This document shows, in pieces, positions 48,488-59,230 of a stretch of DNA of 64,000 nt. Each line of letters begins with the position of its first letter. Within the stretch, counting starts at the first letter, position 1. The notes under the pieces are model-generated. The model made no database searches. It had not been told where the DNA came from and was given only the letters and a program-made list of their open reading frames with translations. The stretch is from Allacma fusca (lineage: Eukaryota; Arthropoda; Collembola; Symphypleona; Sminthuridae), in NCBI GenBank assembly GCA_947179485.1, contig OX359245.1, positions 25,283,067 through 25,347,066 of the forward strand. The letters are read 5' to 3'. Position numbers and translations under genes: made by a program.

Positions 48488-49570
48488 GAAAATATTTTAA
48501 GAAAACAATTGTTTATTCCTACACAATATAAAGTGTCTGTTATGTCAATTGGAATCATTACAACATTCAATCATCCCTTGACGAATCACAACATTATTCC
48601 ATTCTATTTCCCATAAACTTTGTGGGTATTCATTATTTCAGCTGGTTTAATGGTTTTCTAATTAAATCTAAATTTCAATAATTCTATATCCCAAGTAATA
48701 TGAAAGAAGTTTATCGATTACAATTATTAATTTCTAAACTTGTCAGTAGATCCCCCATTGTAGCACATTTCATTAGCTTTCATTCTAACAGTAATGATAA
48801 TTTTGATTAGTTGCGACATGTTTTATTCCTAAAATTGAAACACATTTGTATGTTAATACATATTAGTTAAATTTTTTCGAAAATATTTTAAGAAAACAAT
48901 TGTTAATTCTTATACAATATAAAGTGCCTGTTAGGTCAATTGGAATCATTATACAATCGATCCTGCCTTGACCAATCATAACATTAATCTATAGTGTGTT
49001 CCATAAACTTTGTTGGCATTCATTATTTCAACTGGTTTAATGGCTTTCTAACTCTAATTTTCAAATCTATATCCCAAGTAATACGAAAGAGCAATGTATT
49101 TATTACCAACATTAATTTCTAAACTTGTCAGTAGATCCCACATTTCAGCTCATTCCATTAGAATGCATTCTAAAAGTAATGATACTTTTGATTAGTTGTG
49201 ACAAGTGCTATCCTAAAATTGAAACATTTGTATGTAAATATTTTAATTAAATTTGTTCGAAAATGTTTTTAAGAAACAAGTTAATTCTTATACTATATAA
49301 AGTGCCTGTTATGTCAATTCGAATCATTATAAAATTCAATCATCCCTTGACCAATCACAACATTATTCTATAGTATTTTCCATAAACGCTGTTCATTATT
49401 TCAGCTGGTTTAATGTATTTTATATCCGAATTTAAACTTTTTAGCCTAAGTAATAAGACGCCAATTTATTACCACAATTAATTTCACAATTAACTTGTCA
49501 GTAGATCTCACATATCAGCACATTCCATTGCCTTTAATTCTTAAAGTAATGATAATTCTGATAACTAACA
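48488..49570. repeat. Triplicated block of about 385 bp next to the transposase stop
   Basis: Three head-to-tail copies start at 48488, 48879 and 49259. Each runs from GAAAATATTTTAAGAAA through AAAGTG-CTGTTATGTCAAT, a CATAAAC-TTG phrase and CTTGTCAGTAGATC-CAC to an AAAGTAATGATAATT end. Similarity is high but not perfect, with small indels. The third copy ends about 5 bp from the stop codon of the large transposase gene, so the array forms its 3' flank and perhaps its 3' UTR. Confidence 0.8.
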
Positions 49571-49574
49571 CAGC

Positions 49575-52500
49575 TTATTCGCGTTTTCCTCTAAATGTTT
49601 CAGCGCGGCGATTTGGGTAGGAAAGTTTTCCTTTCTTCTTTTTTTCAGCATCTGCGCTTTTGGAAGTTTCGTAGTGCTGCAACTTTCTCTTACCAGATGT
49701 TCGGTTGACATGCCACATAGATCCAAAATGTAAATCCATAGCATCTAAGAGTAAATTGTTGGCCTCCTCTGTTGCAGGCGGTCCGTTTATGCGTATGAAC
49801 ATCTCCATGTCTTGATGAGCAGTTGACAGAGCTTCACGACCAGTAATAATGCTCTTCAACGTGGATCCGAATGATTCGGTTGCACTTTCACAGTGCGTTC
49901 GAGTACAGCTAGCAGCAACTAATTGTGCGACGTGAGGAAACAGATTTCGGATACACATAGCATCCCCCGAAATTAGAGCTCCATAGAAATTTGTTTCTTC
50001 CGAGCGATCAAGCATGACCGGGAATCCAAGAGGTCCCATTGAAGTATGAATATGGTTTACAAAATTCTTGTATTCAGCTCTCATAGTGTCCATCTGAATC
50101 GACGGATGAAGGCACCCTACCTTTTGACTTCTGCGTACAACCTCTTCAAAGCTTTCCCGAGGGGGTAAATCGTTTCCTCGTTTAGCTATTTCTGAAAAAG
50201 AAAAGCATTCTTGAATGAAACCATCCATCCCTGATTCTCGTTTCTGTCGTCTTGAGGTTAGGCTAGAAACGAATCCATCAATGTGTGCCGATGCCTCCTT
50301 GTAAACTTGCTGAGTCCATGCGGAAAGGTCGTTGGGTTGGAAATCAGTTTGACCATCTTGAGCCCTTGTTTTAGCAGATCTGTTGGTTGTTACTTTGCGT
50401 TGAAGGTATTTGCAGTCCTTTCCTAACTCATTGAGACATTTTTGGAACTCTGGCCAGTGTGGCAGGTTGTGCACAGTACTACGGTCCGTGCTGTCGTTGA
50501 ACAAGCTGTTTTTCATTTCATTCAATGAGCTACACAGCTCTGTCATTTCTTCATGTATATGCCAAGGTAACGTATTTACGCGCTGAACCGCCTTAGAGGT
50601 TTCTGCAATCCTTCCATAAATATCAACGAGACACGTAAGTCTTAGTGGGAATGAAATATGCCTTACATCGTTGTGAAGGCTATCCAACGTATTAGAAAAC
50701 CTGTCGTAAACCAGGGGGTAGTTGCTTCGGAATGACTCAAGAACATTTACTGCATATGCAGTAAACCGTGTATCGCACCATCGCTTAAATCGCTTGAGTC
50801 TGAACTTGTCGGTTCCCTCGTCACTATGTGCAAGTCGCAATTCTTCGAACGACTTTTTTACGGCAGCCCAATTTTTTCCCCAAGTTAAGTTATGACCTCC
50901 CTTAGTAACTGTTGAAACAACACTGCGAATCCAAGGAACTCCTATATGGAACCCCTCACCATGTTGCTCCCGTGCGTCTTTGCCTGCTAATTCTGAATCG
51001 AATAAACAAATATAAATACATTAGAATTGAATAACATGGTAAAAATAATTGTCAAGAATTACCTATAACATGTGCCGGGTCATGATTAGCAGAATAGTAA
51101 TTGCGATTTTCCTCCGGTATATGCAACAAATCGAAAATGTGTCTTGGAACGTTCAGGTGGAAGTATTGGCCATCAAAAGCAAATCCAACGCACCTGTAAA
51201 ATAATGTAATTTTTAAAATAATTCCAATATCCGAACTATGCTACAACAACCGAAAACATTAGCCGTATTATAGAAAACGTACCGTTCACGAATATCGTCT
51301 AGGGTAAAATATTCTTGCAGGGCCTTTATAATCGACAGGGCTAAATATTTTCCGTCACTGTTCTCCAATGGCTCGGCTTTCAGAAAAATTGCTCGCAACT
51401 CTTCCTCTTCGTGAAAGACAATTCCAATAATGTGCATTGTATCCTTGTTGGGTGTGCATTTATCTGCAATTATTTGTTAGAATAACAACCATGAAACACT
51501 TATACTTAGGTATGCTTTATAGTACTTTAAAAATGTTTACAAACCAGCAATGACAGCGAATGGCCTTTTCTTCTTGATGTTCACTAATGGTGTGTCTAAA
51601 ATCTCTTTCACGCGAGCCTTAAAAGCTGTATAGAAACATTCTCCAATTTTCGGGACAAAATTTCGAGAATGATTTATATCGCCAACGTCAAGATTTTTGC
51701 ACGAATCAACAGCTACACTTTTCGGGTAGGATGAATATGGCTTTCCGTCACTGTAACTTTGATAAGCATTTCTTGCCAGAACTAAACCAGCTTGAACGGT
51801 GGTATCGTCAAGTGTCACCGGAAATTGCTGTGGAGTTTCTTGATTTGATGCGTTTTTGTGTTTTGCTGTCTCCAAATGTTCGCGAAGTTTCTGTTTTAGG
51901 TTTTGAAAAGACTTCGGGATGGTCTGATTTTCAAAGTTAGTTCCCGAGCTTGCATCATAAGTGAATCTTCCCTTTTTTGTTCCAGTGCTTTTGCAGGCAA
52001 TGCATTGCAAGCCGTCTACAGCTCTTTCAAATGTCCCGTCGTAGGAATCCACGAGTTTTTCAAGCGTATCAATTCTTCCATTATTACTTGAATTCTTCGA
52101 CGAGGCACTGCCTTGTTGGTTTACTTCCTCTGCAAAATCAACGTTTCTATTTTCGATGGTCTGCTTACGTTTTGAATTTGAATTTGATTTATCCATTCTT
52201 CCATTGGTACTTGAATTCTTCGATGAGGCACTGCTTTGTTGTTTTGCTTCCTCTGCAAAATCAACGTTTCTATTTTCGATGCTGGGCTTACGTTTGGAGT
52301 TTGAATTTGATTTATGAACTTGTGCGCGTGTAGCCTCAAGATCGACGGTAGGCTGGTGTCGAGCCAATTGTTTTTGTATTTCCTTTCGTACGTTCCCACG
52401 GTATTCATCCAAACTATTCGCAGGATTTGTTCCAGTCAAAATCGTTTCGTACTGCAACAAACATGCTATGCCGCAGTTGTACCCTGAAATGGTTTGTTAT

Positions 52501-54663
52501 ACTATAAGTATTTATTTGGTACGAGCAGTGATTATTACGAATTGCACGAGATAATCTATAACTTACCATCAGTTTGTACAAATAATGTTGGAAGAAATTG
52601 AATGTCTAAATCTGCCTGAAATTCTCGGGCAAGTGCTTTTGCCAATACCTCGACGCCGGCGCGCATGTCGTCATAGTAGCACGAAATTCCATCAACACTC
52701 CAAACAGTCAATTTTTTCGCTCTGAAAAAAATAATACTTTTAAAACAACTGCTTTGCGCATTCAGTAGTGAATATTTGTTATACATTTGTTGTTTTCTAA
52801 CTCTCTGTCAAATAAATAACTGACGAAATGGTGTCCATTCGGCAACACACCAAAGTGTCGACTACATTCAGGATTTATGGACGAGTACAACAATCCATCG
52901 TGATAGTACCAGAGGTCCTCTTGTTTGGCTACAAGTGCTTCTTTTACATAAGATATATTCAGTGCTGTTGCTTCGTCATTGTATCGCTGCTGAAGCACTT
53001 CCATGTAATATACAATATCACTATGCCATAATTCCTGGCCATCTTGAAAACTTTCTATGTTGACATTTTCTGGAATCGGGATTTCATGAACGTTTGAACT
53101 TCCATTGTCATTTGTGGAATTTAGCTTCTGTGGACGTGACTCGTTTGCACCGGTTGTAAGAAGTTCTTCGGTAGTTGCAGATGCAACTTTCTTTCTTAAG
53201 GTTTTGTCAATGTCAGATGTTTCGTCTGGACCGGATTGCGATTGCTTTTGTTGGCTGCTCGACTTTTTTTGAAAGTCGGGATTTGAGACCGACGTCACGT
53301 CACGTGATGAATGTGTAGCTGTATAATCCGCGTTGCTATCAACAGACAGCTCAGGTTCACTTGACGTGGTACAATCGGGGTACGTGCGCTGTCTTTTTTC
53401 TGCTTTGCCACCTGTTGGTACTTCATCCTCGGTAATTACTCTCTCAGAACCGAATTCTTTAATATACCGGTGCAGTAATGCAGTCGTTTTTGTTTGGAAA
53501 TTATCCCAAACGCTTGCAAAAACGTTTCCAACTCTGTGTTTCATTTTGATGACATGTGTTTCCTTTGGCTTCATCCTTTCTTCCATTTTTGCGACCTTTC
53601 GTTGAGTTTTCTTTGCATTCTCTTCCCCTTTCTTTGCAGTTGCTTCCAATTTCTTTGCATTTTGTTCCACTTTCTTTGCCATCTCTACAACAGCTTTATC
53701 AGCAATTCTTCTCGCCTTTCTTTCCATTTTATTCGCTTGGTCCTCCAATTTTTTAGAATCCTTAACAAGTTGTTTGCGTAACTTTTCTTCCTGCCTTTCT
53801 TGTTCCTTTTGATGTAACCGTTCAGCTTGTTTAGCCTCTGCAATTATTTTCTCTTCATAGTAGTTCGCTAACCATCTCTTGTTAGCCTCTTTCGAGCGTT
53901 CCGATTCCTCTGAGCGATTAGACATGTTTCTAATTCTCAACTCGTAAGCATCCCTTGCAGAGGGTGACAAACAAGTCGTTGATAGTGTTAGCAGTTCTGT
54001 CGTAAGAAGATTCTTTATAGTTTCAGCATTGTAATAGTAGGGCGACGACACTTCTTTTGTATCCGCTGTTGACCGATATCTCGACACCGAGTAATCTTGA
54101 TTTCCTCTACTGCTGTAATTATTATCTCCCCAGGACGAAGTGCCCGCATTGTACCATGATTTACATTCGTCTTTGTGACTTTGAAGCTGTTTTCGATCAT
54201 CATAATCCCGATTCATTGTTTGCTCTTCATTATAAAGCGCCTCCTTTTGTTCAACCTGTTTTTTTTGTAACTTGGCTTCTCTTTCTGCTGCGTTTTGTTG
54301 CTCACAGCTTGTTTTCTGATATCGTTGCCTTGTCTCTTCCATCCTTAGCCGCTCTTTTTCATACCGTCCTTCTTGTTCTCTTCGTTTTTCACGATACAGT
54401 TGTTCATCCATTTTTGCTTGCTCGGCAGCTTTCCTGTCCCTTCTGGCGTTTCTTGTCTCTCTGCATATTACCTCTCGTTTTAATTGTTCACTGATGTTTC
54501 TATCGCATTCTCTTCTATCAAGGTCTATTTTCCTTCGTTCCCTGTCTTCTTGCATACGTTGTTCCCCTCTTCTCCAGGTTTCATTATTTGCCTGCTTTGC
54601 ATCATTCCTGCCTAACCCACCACCCACGTGACGGAACGATGCAATTGTTGAAGATCCTCCCAT
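49575..54663 (-). CDS. Giant transposase: coiled coil, Ulp1-type protease, zinc finger, DDE core
   Basis: Six exons join in frame with GT-AG borders: 54663-52785, 52719-52567, 52483-51545, 51463-51283, 51193-51063 and 50992-49575. They give 4701 nt, 1566 residues and no stop. Residues 20-400 are Glu/Lys/Arg-rich coiled coil. Residues 605-690 hold a C48/Ulp1-like core: His612 (HHFVSYLFD), Asp636 (WSVDG), Gln675 and Cys681 (QTDGYNCGIACLL). A 41-residue unit occurs twice (about 735-816). A CIAC...H-5-H finger is at 839-887. The DDE-like part has Asp992 (FAVIADKCT), Asp1059 (FDGQYFHL), HDPAHV, WCDTRF and a candidate Glu1463 or 1467 (CESATESFGS); a Lys-rich tail follows. The RNase H layout is hAT-like, while protease plus transposase recalls the KDZ group; the family is unresolved. 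An acceptor 12 nt before the ATG implies a 5' UTR exon. The gene looks whole and recently active. Confidence 0.87.
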
Positions 54664-54671
54664 TGTTATGA

Positions 54672-54960
54672 GTTATCTGAAACAATTCCGTCAAAAGGTT
54701 TAATAAAAAAACATGCCAGGCTAAACACAAGTAGTCACAAACTATCTACGAATAAATATATGTACAAAATAAAGACTGATTGACAAGTGTTGCAATATAT
54801 TCCCTTTCTAGTTCATCATGTGATTCAAATTATGTTGTGTTTTATAAGTGCAACTATCAGATGTAGTTCCCAATATCTTCGCATAATGTTTTAACTGTTT
54901 TACTAGTAGTAAACAGTAGTCGTAATAGTGGGGTTGAACTATCGACTTGTTGAGTTAGAT
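54672..54960. other. Spacer between the transposase gene and the old minisatellite
   Basis: Contains the splice acceptor (GTTTCAG on the minus strand, ending near 54676) for the transposase 5' UTR. Nothing else recognised. Confidence 0.45.
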
Positions 54961-56335
54961 TGCCAATATAGTGTGTACAAAGTGTTGAGTTAGCTGCAGC
55001 CGTTATAAAGTGTACAAAGTGTTGAGTTAGATGCAGCCTTTATAAAGTGTACAAAGTGTTGAGTTAGATCGAGCCGTTATAGTTTGTTCACAGTATTGAG
55101 TTATAGGGAGCCGTTATATTGTGCATAGTGTTGTGTTACATCGAGCCGTTATAGTGTGTATGAAGTGTTGAGTTTGAGGGAGCCGTTATAGTGCGTCAAA
55201 AGTGTTGAGTTAGGGGGAGCTGTTATAGTGTGCATAGTGTTGTGGTAGAGGGAGCCGTTAGTGTATAAATAGTTAAGTTAGAGGGAGCCGTTATAGTTTG
55301 TACAACGAGTTGACTCAGGTAGTTCCGTTATAGTTTGTATAACGTGTTGAATCAGAGGTGCCGTAATAGTGTGTATAAAGTTTTGAGCTAGAGGGATCTG
55401 TAATAGTGTGTATAAGTGTTGACTCCGCGAGTCCCGTAATAGGGTGCACAAAGTGGTCAGTTAGAGGGAGGCCTTATAGTTTGTATAACGTTTTAAGTTA
55501 GAGGGAAACGTTATAGTTTGTATAAATTGTTGATTCGCGGGTGTCAAAACGCTGTTTATGAAGTGTTGAGTTAGGGGGAGCCGTTGAAGTGTGTAGAAAG
55601 TATTGATTTAGATGGAGCCGTAATAGTGTGCATAAGTTGTTGAGTCAGGGGTGCCGTAATAGTTCGTATGAAGTTTTGAGTTACAGAGATCTGTTATATT
55701 GTGTATAAAGTATTGCTCAGATATACGCTTAATGGTATGTAAAAGGTGTTGAGTCGGGGGTGCCGTAATAATGTGTATGAAGTCTGTTAAAGGGAGTCGT
55801 TATACCGTGTGTAAACATCAGAGTCGGAGGGAGTCGTAATAGTGTGTGCAAACTGTACAGTCGGCGGAATTCCTAATATTGAGCATGATGTGCTGACTCA
55901 GAGGGAGTCGTAATAGTGTTTGGAAACTGTATAGTCGGACAGTTTCGTAAGAATGTGTATGACGTGCTGACTCAGAGGGAGTCGTAATAGTGTTTGGAAA
56001 CTGTATAGTCGGAAAGTCTCGTAATAATGTGTATGACGTGCTGACTCAGAGGGAGTCGTAATAGTGTTTGAAAACTGTATAGTCGGACAGTCTCGTAATA
56101 ATGTGTATGACGTGCTGACTCAGAGGGAGTCGTAATAGTTTAAATAAAGTGTTGACTCAAAGGGAGTCGTTATAGTGTGTGTAAACTGCATTCGGAGGGA
56201 GTCGTAAAATTGTGTGCAATGTGTTGATCAGAGGGAGTAGCAATAGTGTGTTTAGAGTGCTGACTTAGAGGGAGCCGTAATATTGTATAAACAGTGGACA
56301 CATAATGAGTCGTAATAGTGCGAATAGTGTTGAGG
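54960..56335. repeat. Old, diverged array of the 37-bp minisatellite
   Basis: About 35 degenerate units with the pattern GTGTTGA-T-AGAGGGAGCCG followed by TTATAGTGTGTATAAA, drifting toward GACTCAGAGGGAGTCGTAA at its right end. Unit length is close to 37 bp with many indels. The unit is clearly kin to the homogeneous array at 57.2-59.1 kb, so both descend from one repeat. Confidence 0.85.
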
Positions 56336-56474
56336 AAATGGACTATTAATAGGTAAATAATTATTGTGATGACAAAATAATCGCGCTAGTATATTAAACA
56401 ATTGCTGTAATTTTATAATTTTTTAGAATCTCAGAAACTGATACAATTATCTCATCAAGCATTTTCATGAAACT

Positions 56475-57097
56475 TTAGATATCGTCGTCTGAGTCTTCCA
56501 TTGATGGCCAACCCATTATCCCCAAGTCCCTATTATCTGGAACGAAACTATCTATTTGACCAGGTTCAAACAAATTTGGATTCGATTTAAAAAGGATTCG
56601 AAAATACTCTTCTTCTTCCTTGTTTTCCTTTTTGGAAGCCCTGGTTGCCTTTAATTTTAAAAATAAACAACCTAAGAATCGATTCAATGCCATAATGTTT
56701 TAAATCTATCGTGTTGATGAATTACTTTGCAGCATTCGGCACGAATTTTTTCCCTCTCGGCCTCAATTCTGTCACATTCAGATTTTATTCTCAGATACTT
56801 CCAAAATTCCTTTCGTTTTTTGCAATCCATACGTTCCTGAAATAGGTAGCAATGATTGTTAGTTGGACAGGTATGTGCGTTGTTTCTACTTACGTAAAAT
56901 TGAAATAAGAAAATAATAGTAATAACCCTTTTTAGTTCATTCAACTTTTCAAGTCCTCCTAGTAACTGAGCTTCCCTAACCTTTCTCCGCATGTTATTCT
57001 TCCTAGTCCTGTAATTGGTTACCGAAGTTCCCCGCAGCTTGAGTGAATCCCCTGCTGCCATAGTTTTGCCCACATCGATGACTACACTCGTATCCAT
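56475..57097 (-). CDS. Small coiled-coil protein with acidic tail, between the two arrays
   Basis: A three-exon model joins in frame: 57097-56894, 56836-56726 and 56648-56475 (donors GTAAGT and GTAATT, acceptors TATTTCAG and AAATTAAAG), about 162 residues. The N-terminal part (MDTSVVIDVGKTMAAGDS) may be preceded by an upstream exon, since TTGACTATTGTAG just before it looks like an acceptor. The middle is a basic coiled coil (RMDCKKRKEFWKYLRIKS and after), and the tail is acidic (MEDSDDDI). If the first intron instead starts earlier at GTTATT, the coil runs on without the hydrophobic VITIIFLFQFY insert. No family recognised. Its place between arrays on the transposase strand suggests an accessory gene of the same element. 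Confidence 0.55.
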
Positions 57098-57194
57098 TCC
57101 GTCTACAATAGTCAACACCAAAATTATTATTTCACGCAGCTTCCACTTAAATTACGCATTACGACTTCCCTGAGCACGAACGTACATACAACAT

Positions 57195-59230
57195 AAAAAC
57201 AAATGTGTTGACTCATAAGCAGTCGTAATAGTGTGTGTAAAGTGTTGACTCGGAGGGAGTCGTAATAGTGTGTATAAAGTGTTAACTCGAAGGGAGTCGT
57301 AATAAAGTGTATAAAGTGTTGACTCGGAGGGAGTCGTAATAGTGTGTATAAAGTGTTGACTCGGAGGGAGTCGTAATAGTGTGTATAAAGTGTTGACTCG
57401 GAGGGAGTCGTAATAGTGTGTGTAAAGTGTTGACTCGAAGGGTCGTAATAGTGTGTGTAAAGTGTTGACTCGGAGGGAGTCGTAATAGTGTGTATAAAGT
57501 GTTGACTCGTAGGGAGTCGTAATAGTGTGTATAAAGTGTTGACTCGGAGGGAGTCGTAATAGTGTGTGTAAAGTGTTGACTCGAAGGGTCGTAATAGTGT
57601 GTGTAAAGTGTTGACTCGGAGGGAGTCGTAATAGTGTGTATAAAGTGTTGACTCGTAGGGAGTCGTAATAAAGTGTATAAAGTGTTGACTCGGAGGGAGT
57701 CGTAATAGTGTGTGTAAAGTGTTGACTCGGAGGGAGTCGTAATAGTGTGTGTAAAGTGTTGACTCGGAGGGAGTCGTAATAGTGTGTATAAAGTGTTGAC
57801 TCGAAGGGAGTCGTAATAGTGTGTATAAAGTGTTGACTCGTAGGGAGTCGTAATAGTGTGTATAAAGTGTTGACTCGGAGGGAGTCGTAATAGTGTGTAT
57901 AAAGTGTTGACTCGGAGGGAGTCGTAATAGTGTGTATAAAGTGTTGACTCGGAGGGAGTCGTAATAAAGTGTACAAAGTGTTGACTCGGAGGGAGTCGTA
58001 ATAGTGTGTATAAAGTGTTGACTCGGAGGGAGTCGTAATAGTGTGTATAAAGTGTTGACTCGGAGGGAGTCGTAATAGTGTGTGTAAAGTGTTGACTCGA
58101 AGGGAGTCGTAATAGTGTGTGTAAAGTGTTGACTCGGAGGGAGTCGTAATAGTGTGTATAAAGTGTTGACTCGTAGGGAGTCGTAATAAAGTGTATAAAG
58201 TGTTGACTCGGAGGGAGTCGTAATAGTGTGTGTAAAGTGTTGACTCGGAGGGAGTCGTAATAGTGTGTGTAAAGTGTTGACTCGGAGGGAGTCGTAATAG
58301 TGTGTATAAATTGTTGACTCGGAGGGAGTCGTAATAGTGTGTATAAAGTGTTGACTCGTAGGGAGTCGTAATAAAGTGTATAAAGTGTTGACTCGGAGGG
58401 AGTCGTAATAGTGTGTGTAAAGTGTTGACTCGGAGGGAGTCGTAATAGTGTGTGTAAAGTGTTGACTCGGAGGGAGTCGTAATAGTGTGTATAAAGTGTT
58501 GACTCGAAGGGAGTCGTAATAGTGTGTATAAAGTGTTGACTCGTAGGGAGTCGTAATAGTGTGTGTAAAGTGTTGACTCGGAGGGAGTCGTAATAGTGTG
58601 TATAAAGTGTTGACTCGTAGGGAGTCGTAATAAAGTGTATAAAGTGTTGACTCGGAGGGAGTCGTAATAGTGTGTGTAAAGTGTTGACTCGGAGGGAGTC
58701 GTAATAGTTTGTGTAAAGTGTTGACTCGGAGGGAGTCGTAATAGTGTGTATAAAGTGTTGACTCGAAGGGAGTCGTAATAAAGTGTATAAAGTGTTGACT
58801 CGTAGGGAGTCGTAATAGTGTGTATAAAGTGTTGACTCGGAGGGAGTCGTAATAGTGTGCATAAAGTGTTGACTCGGAGGGAGTCGTAATAGTGTGTGTA
58901 AAGTGTTGACTCGGAGGGAGTCGTAATAGTTTGTGTAAAGTGTTGACTCGGAGGGAGTCGTAATAGTGTGTATAAAGTGTTGACTCGAAGGGAGTCGTAA
59001 TAGTGTGTATAAAGTGTTGACTCGTAGGGAGTCGTAATAGTGTGTATAAAGTGTTGACTCGGAGGGAGTCGTAATAGTGTGTGTAAACTGTAGAGTCGGA
59101 GAGTCATAATAGTGTTCATAAAGTGGTCACCAAGAGGGAGTTGGAATATTGTATATAAAGTGCTGTCAGTAGTCGGAATATTGTGTAAAAAGTGTAGAGT
59201 CAAGAAGATATGTATAAGTGTGTACCGAGG
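57195..59230. repeat. Homogenised 37-bp minisatellite array, about 50 units
   Basis: Each unit carries GTGTTGACTC, a 5-bp variable core (GGAGG, GAAGG or GTAGG), GAGTCGTAATA and an AGTGTGTATAAA or AAGTGTATAAA linker. GACTC and GAGTC form a small hairpin. Variants recur in the same order (GTAGG with AAAGTG linker, GGAGG, GGAGG, GGAGG, GAAGG), so there is higher-order structure of about five or six units. Units decay from about 59080 rightwards. No unit has a stop on the minus strand in any frame, and 37 is not divisible by three, so very long spurious ORFs arise. Confidence 0.95.

Noticed and set aside
57152-59203. Very long minus-strand ORFs (683 and 526 codons) rich in TLYTHYYDSLRVN-type repeats
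   Set aside because: They are products of the 37-bp minisatellite: no unit has a stop on this strand and the three frames rotate every three units. There is no start context, domain or unique sequence.
57195-59230. Regular repeats with near-constant spacing, CRISPR-like at first sight
   Set aside because: Units are contiguous with no unique spacers, and the context is eukaryotic with no cas genes.
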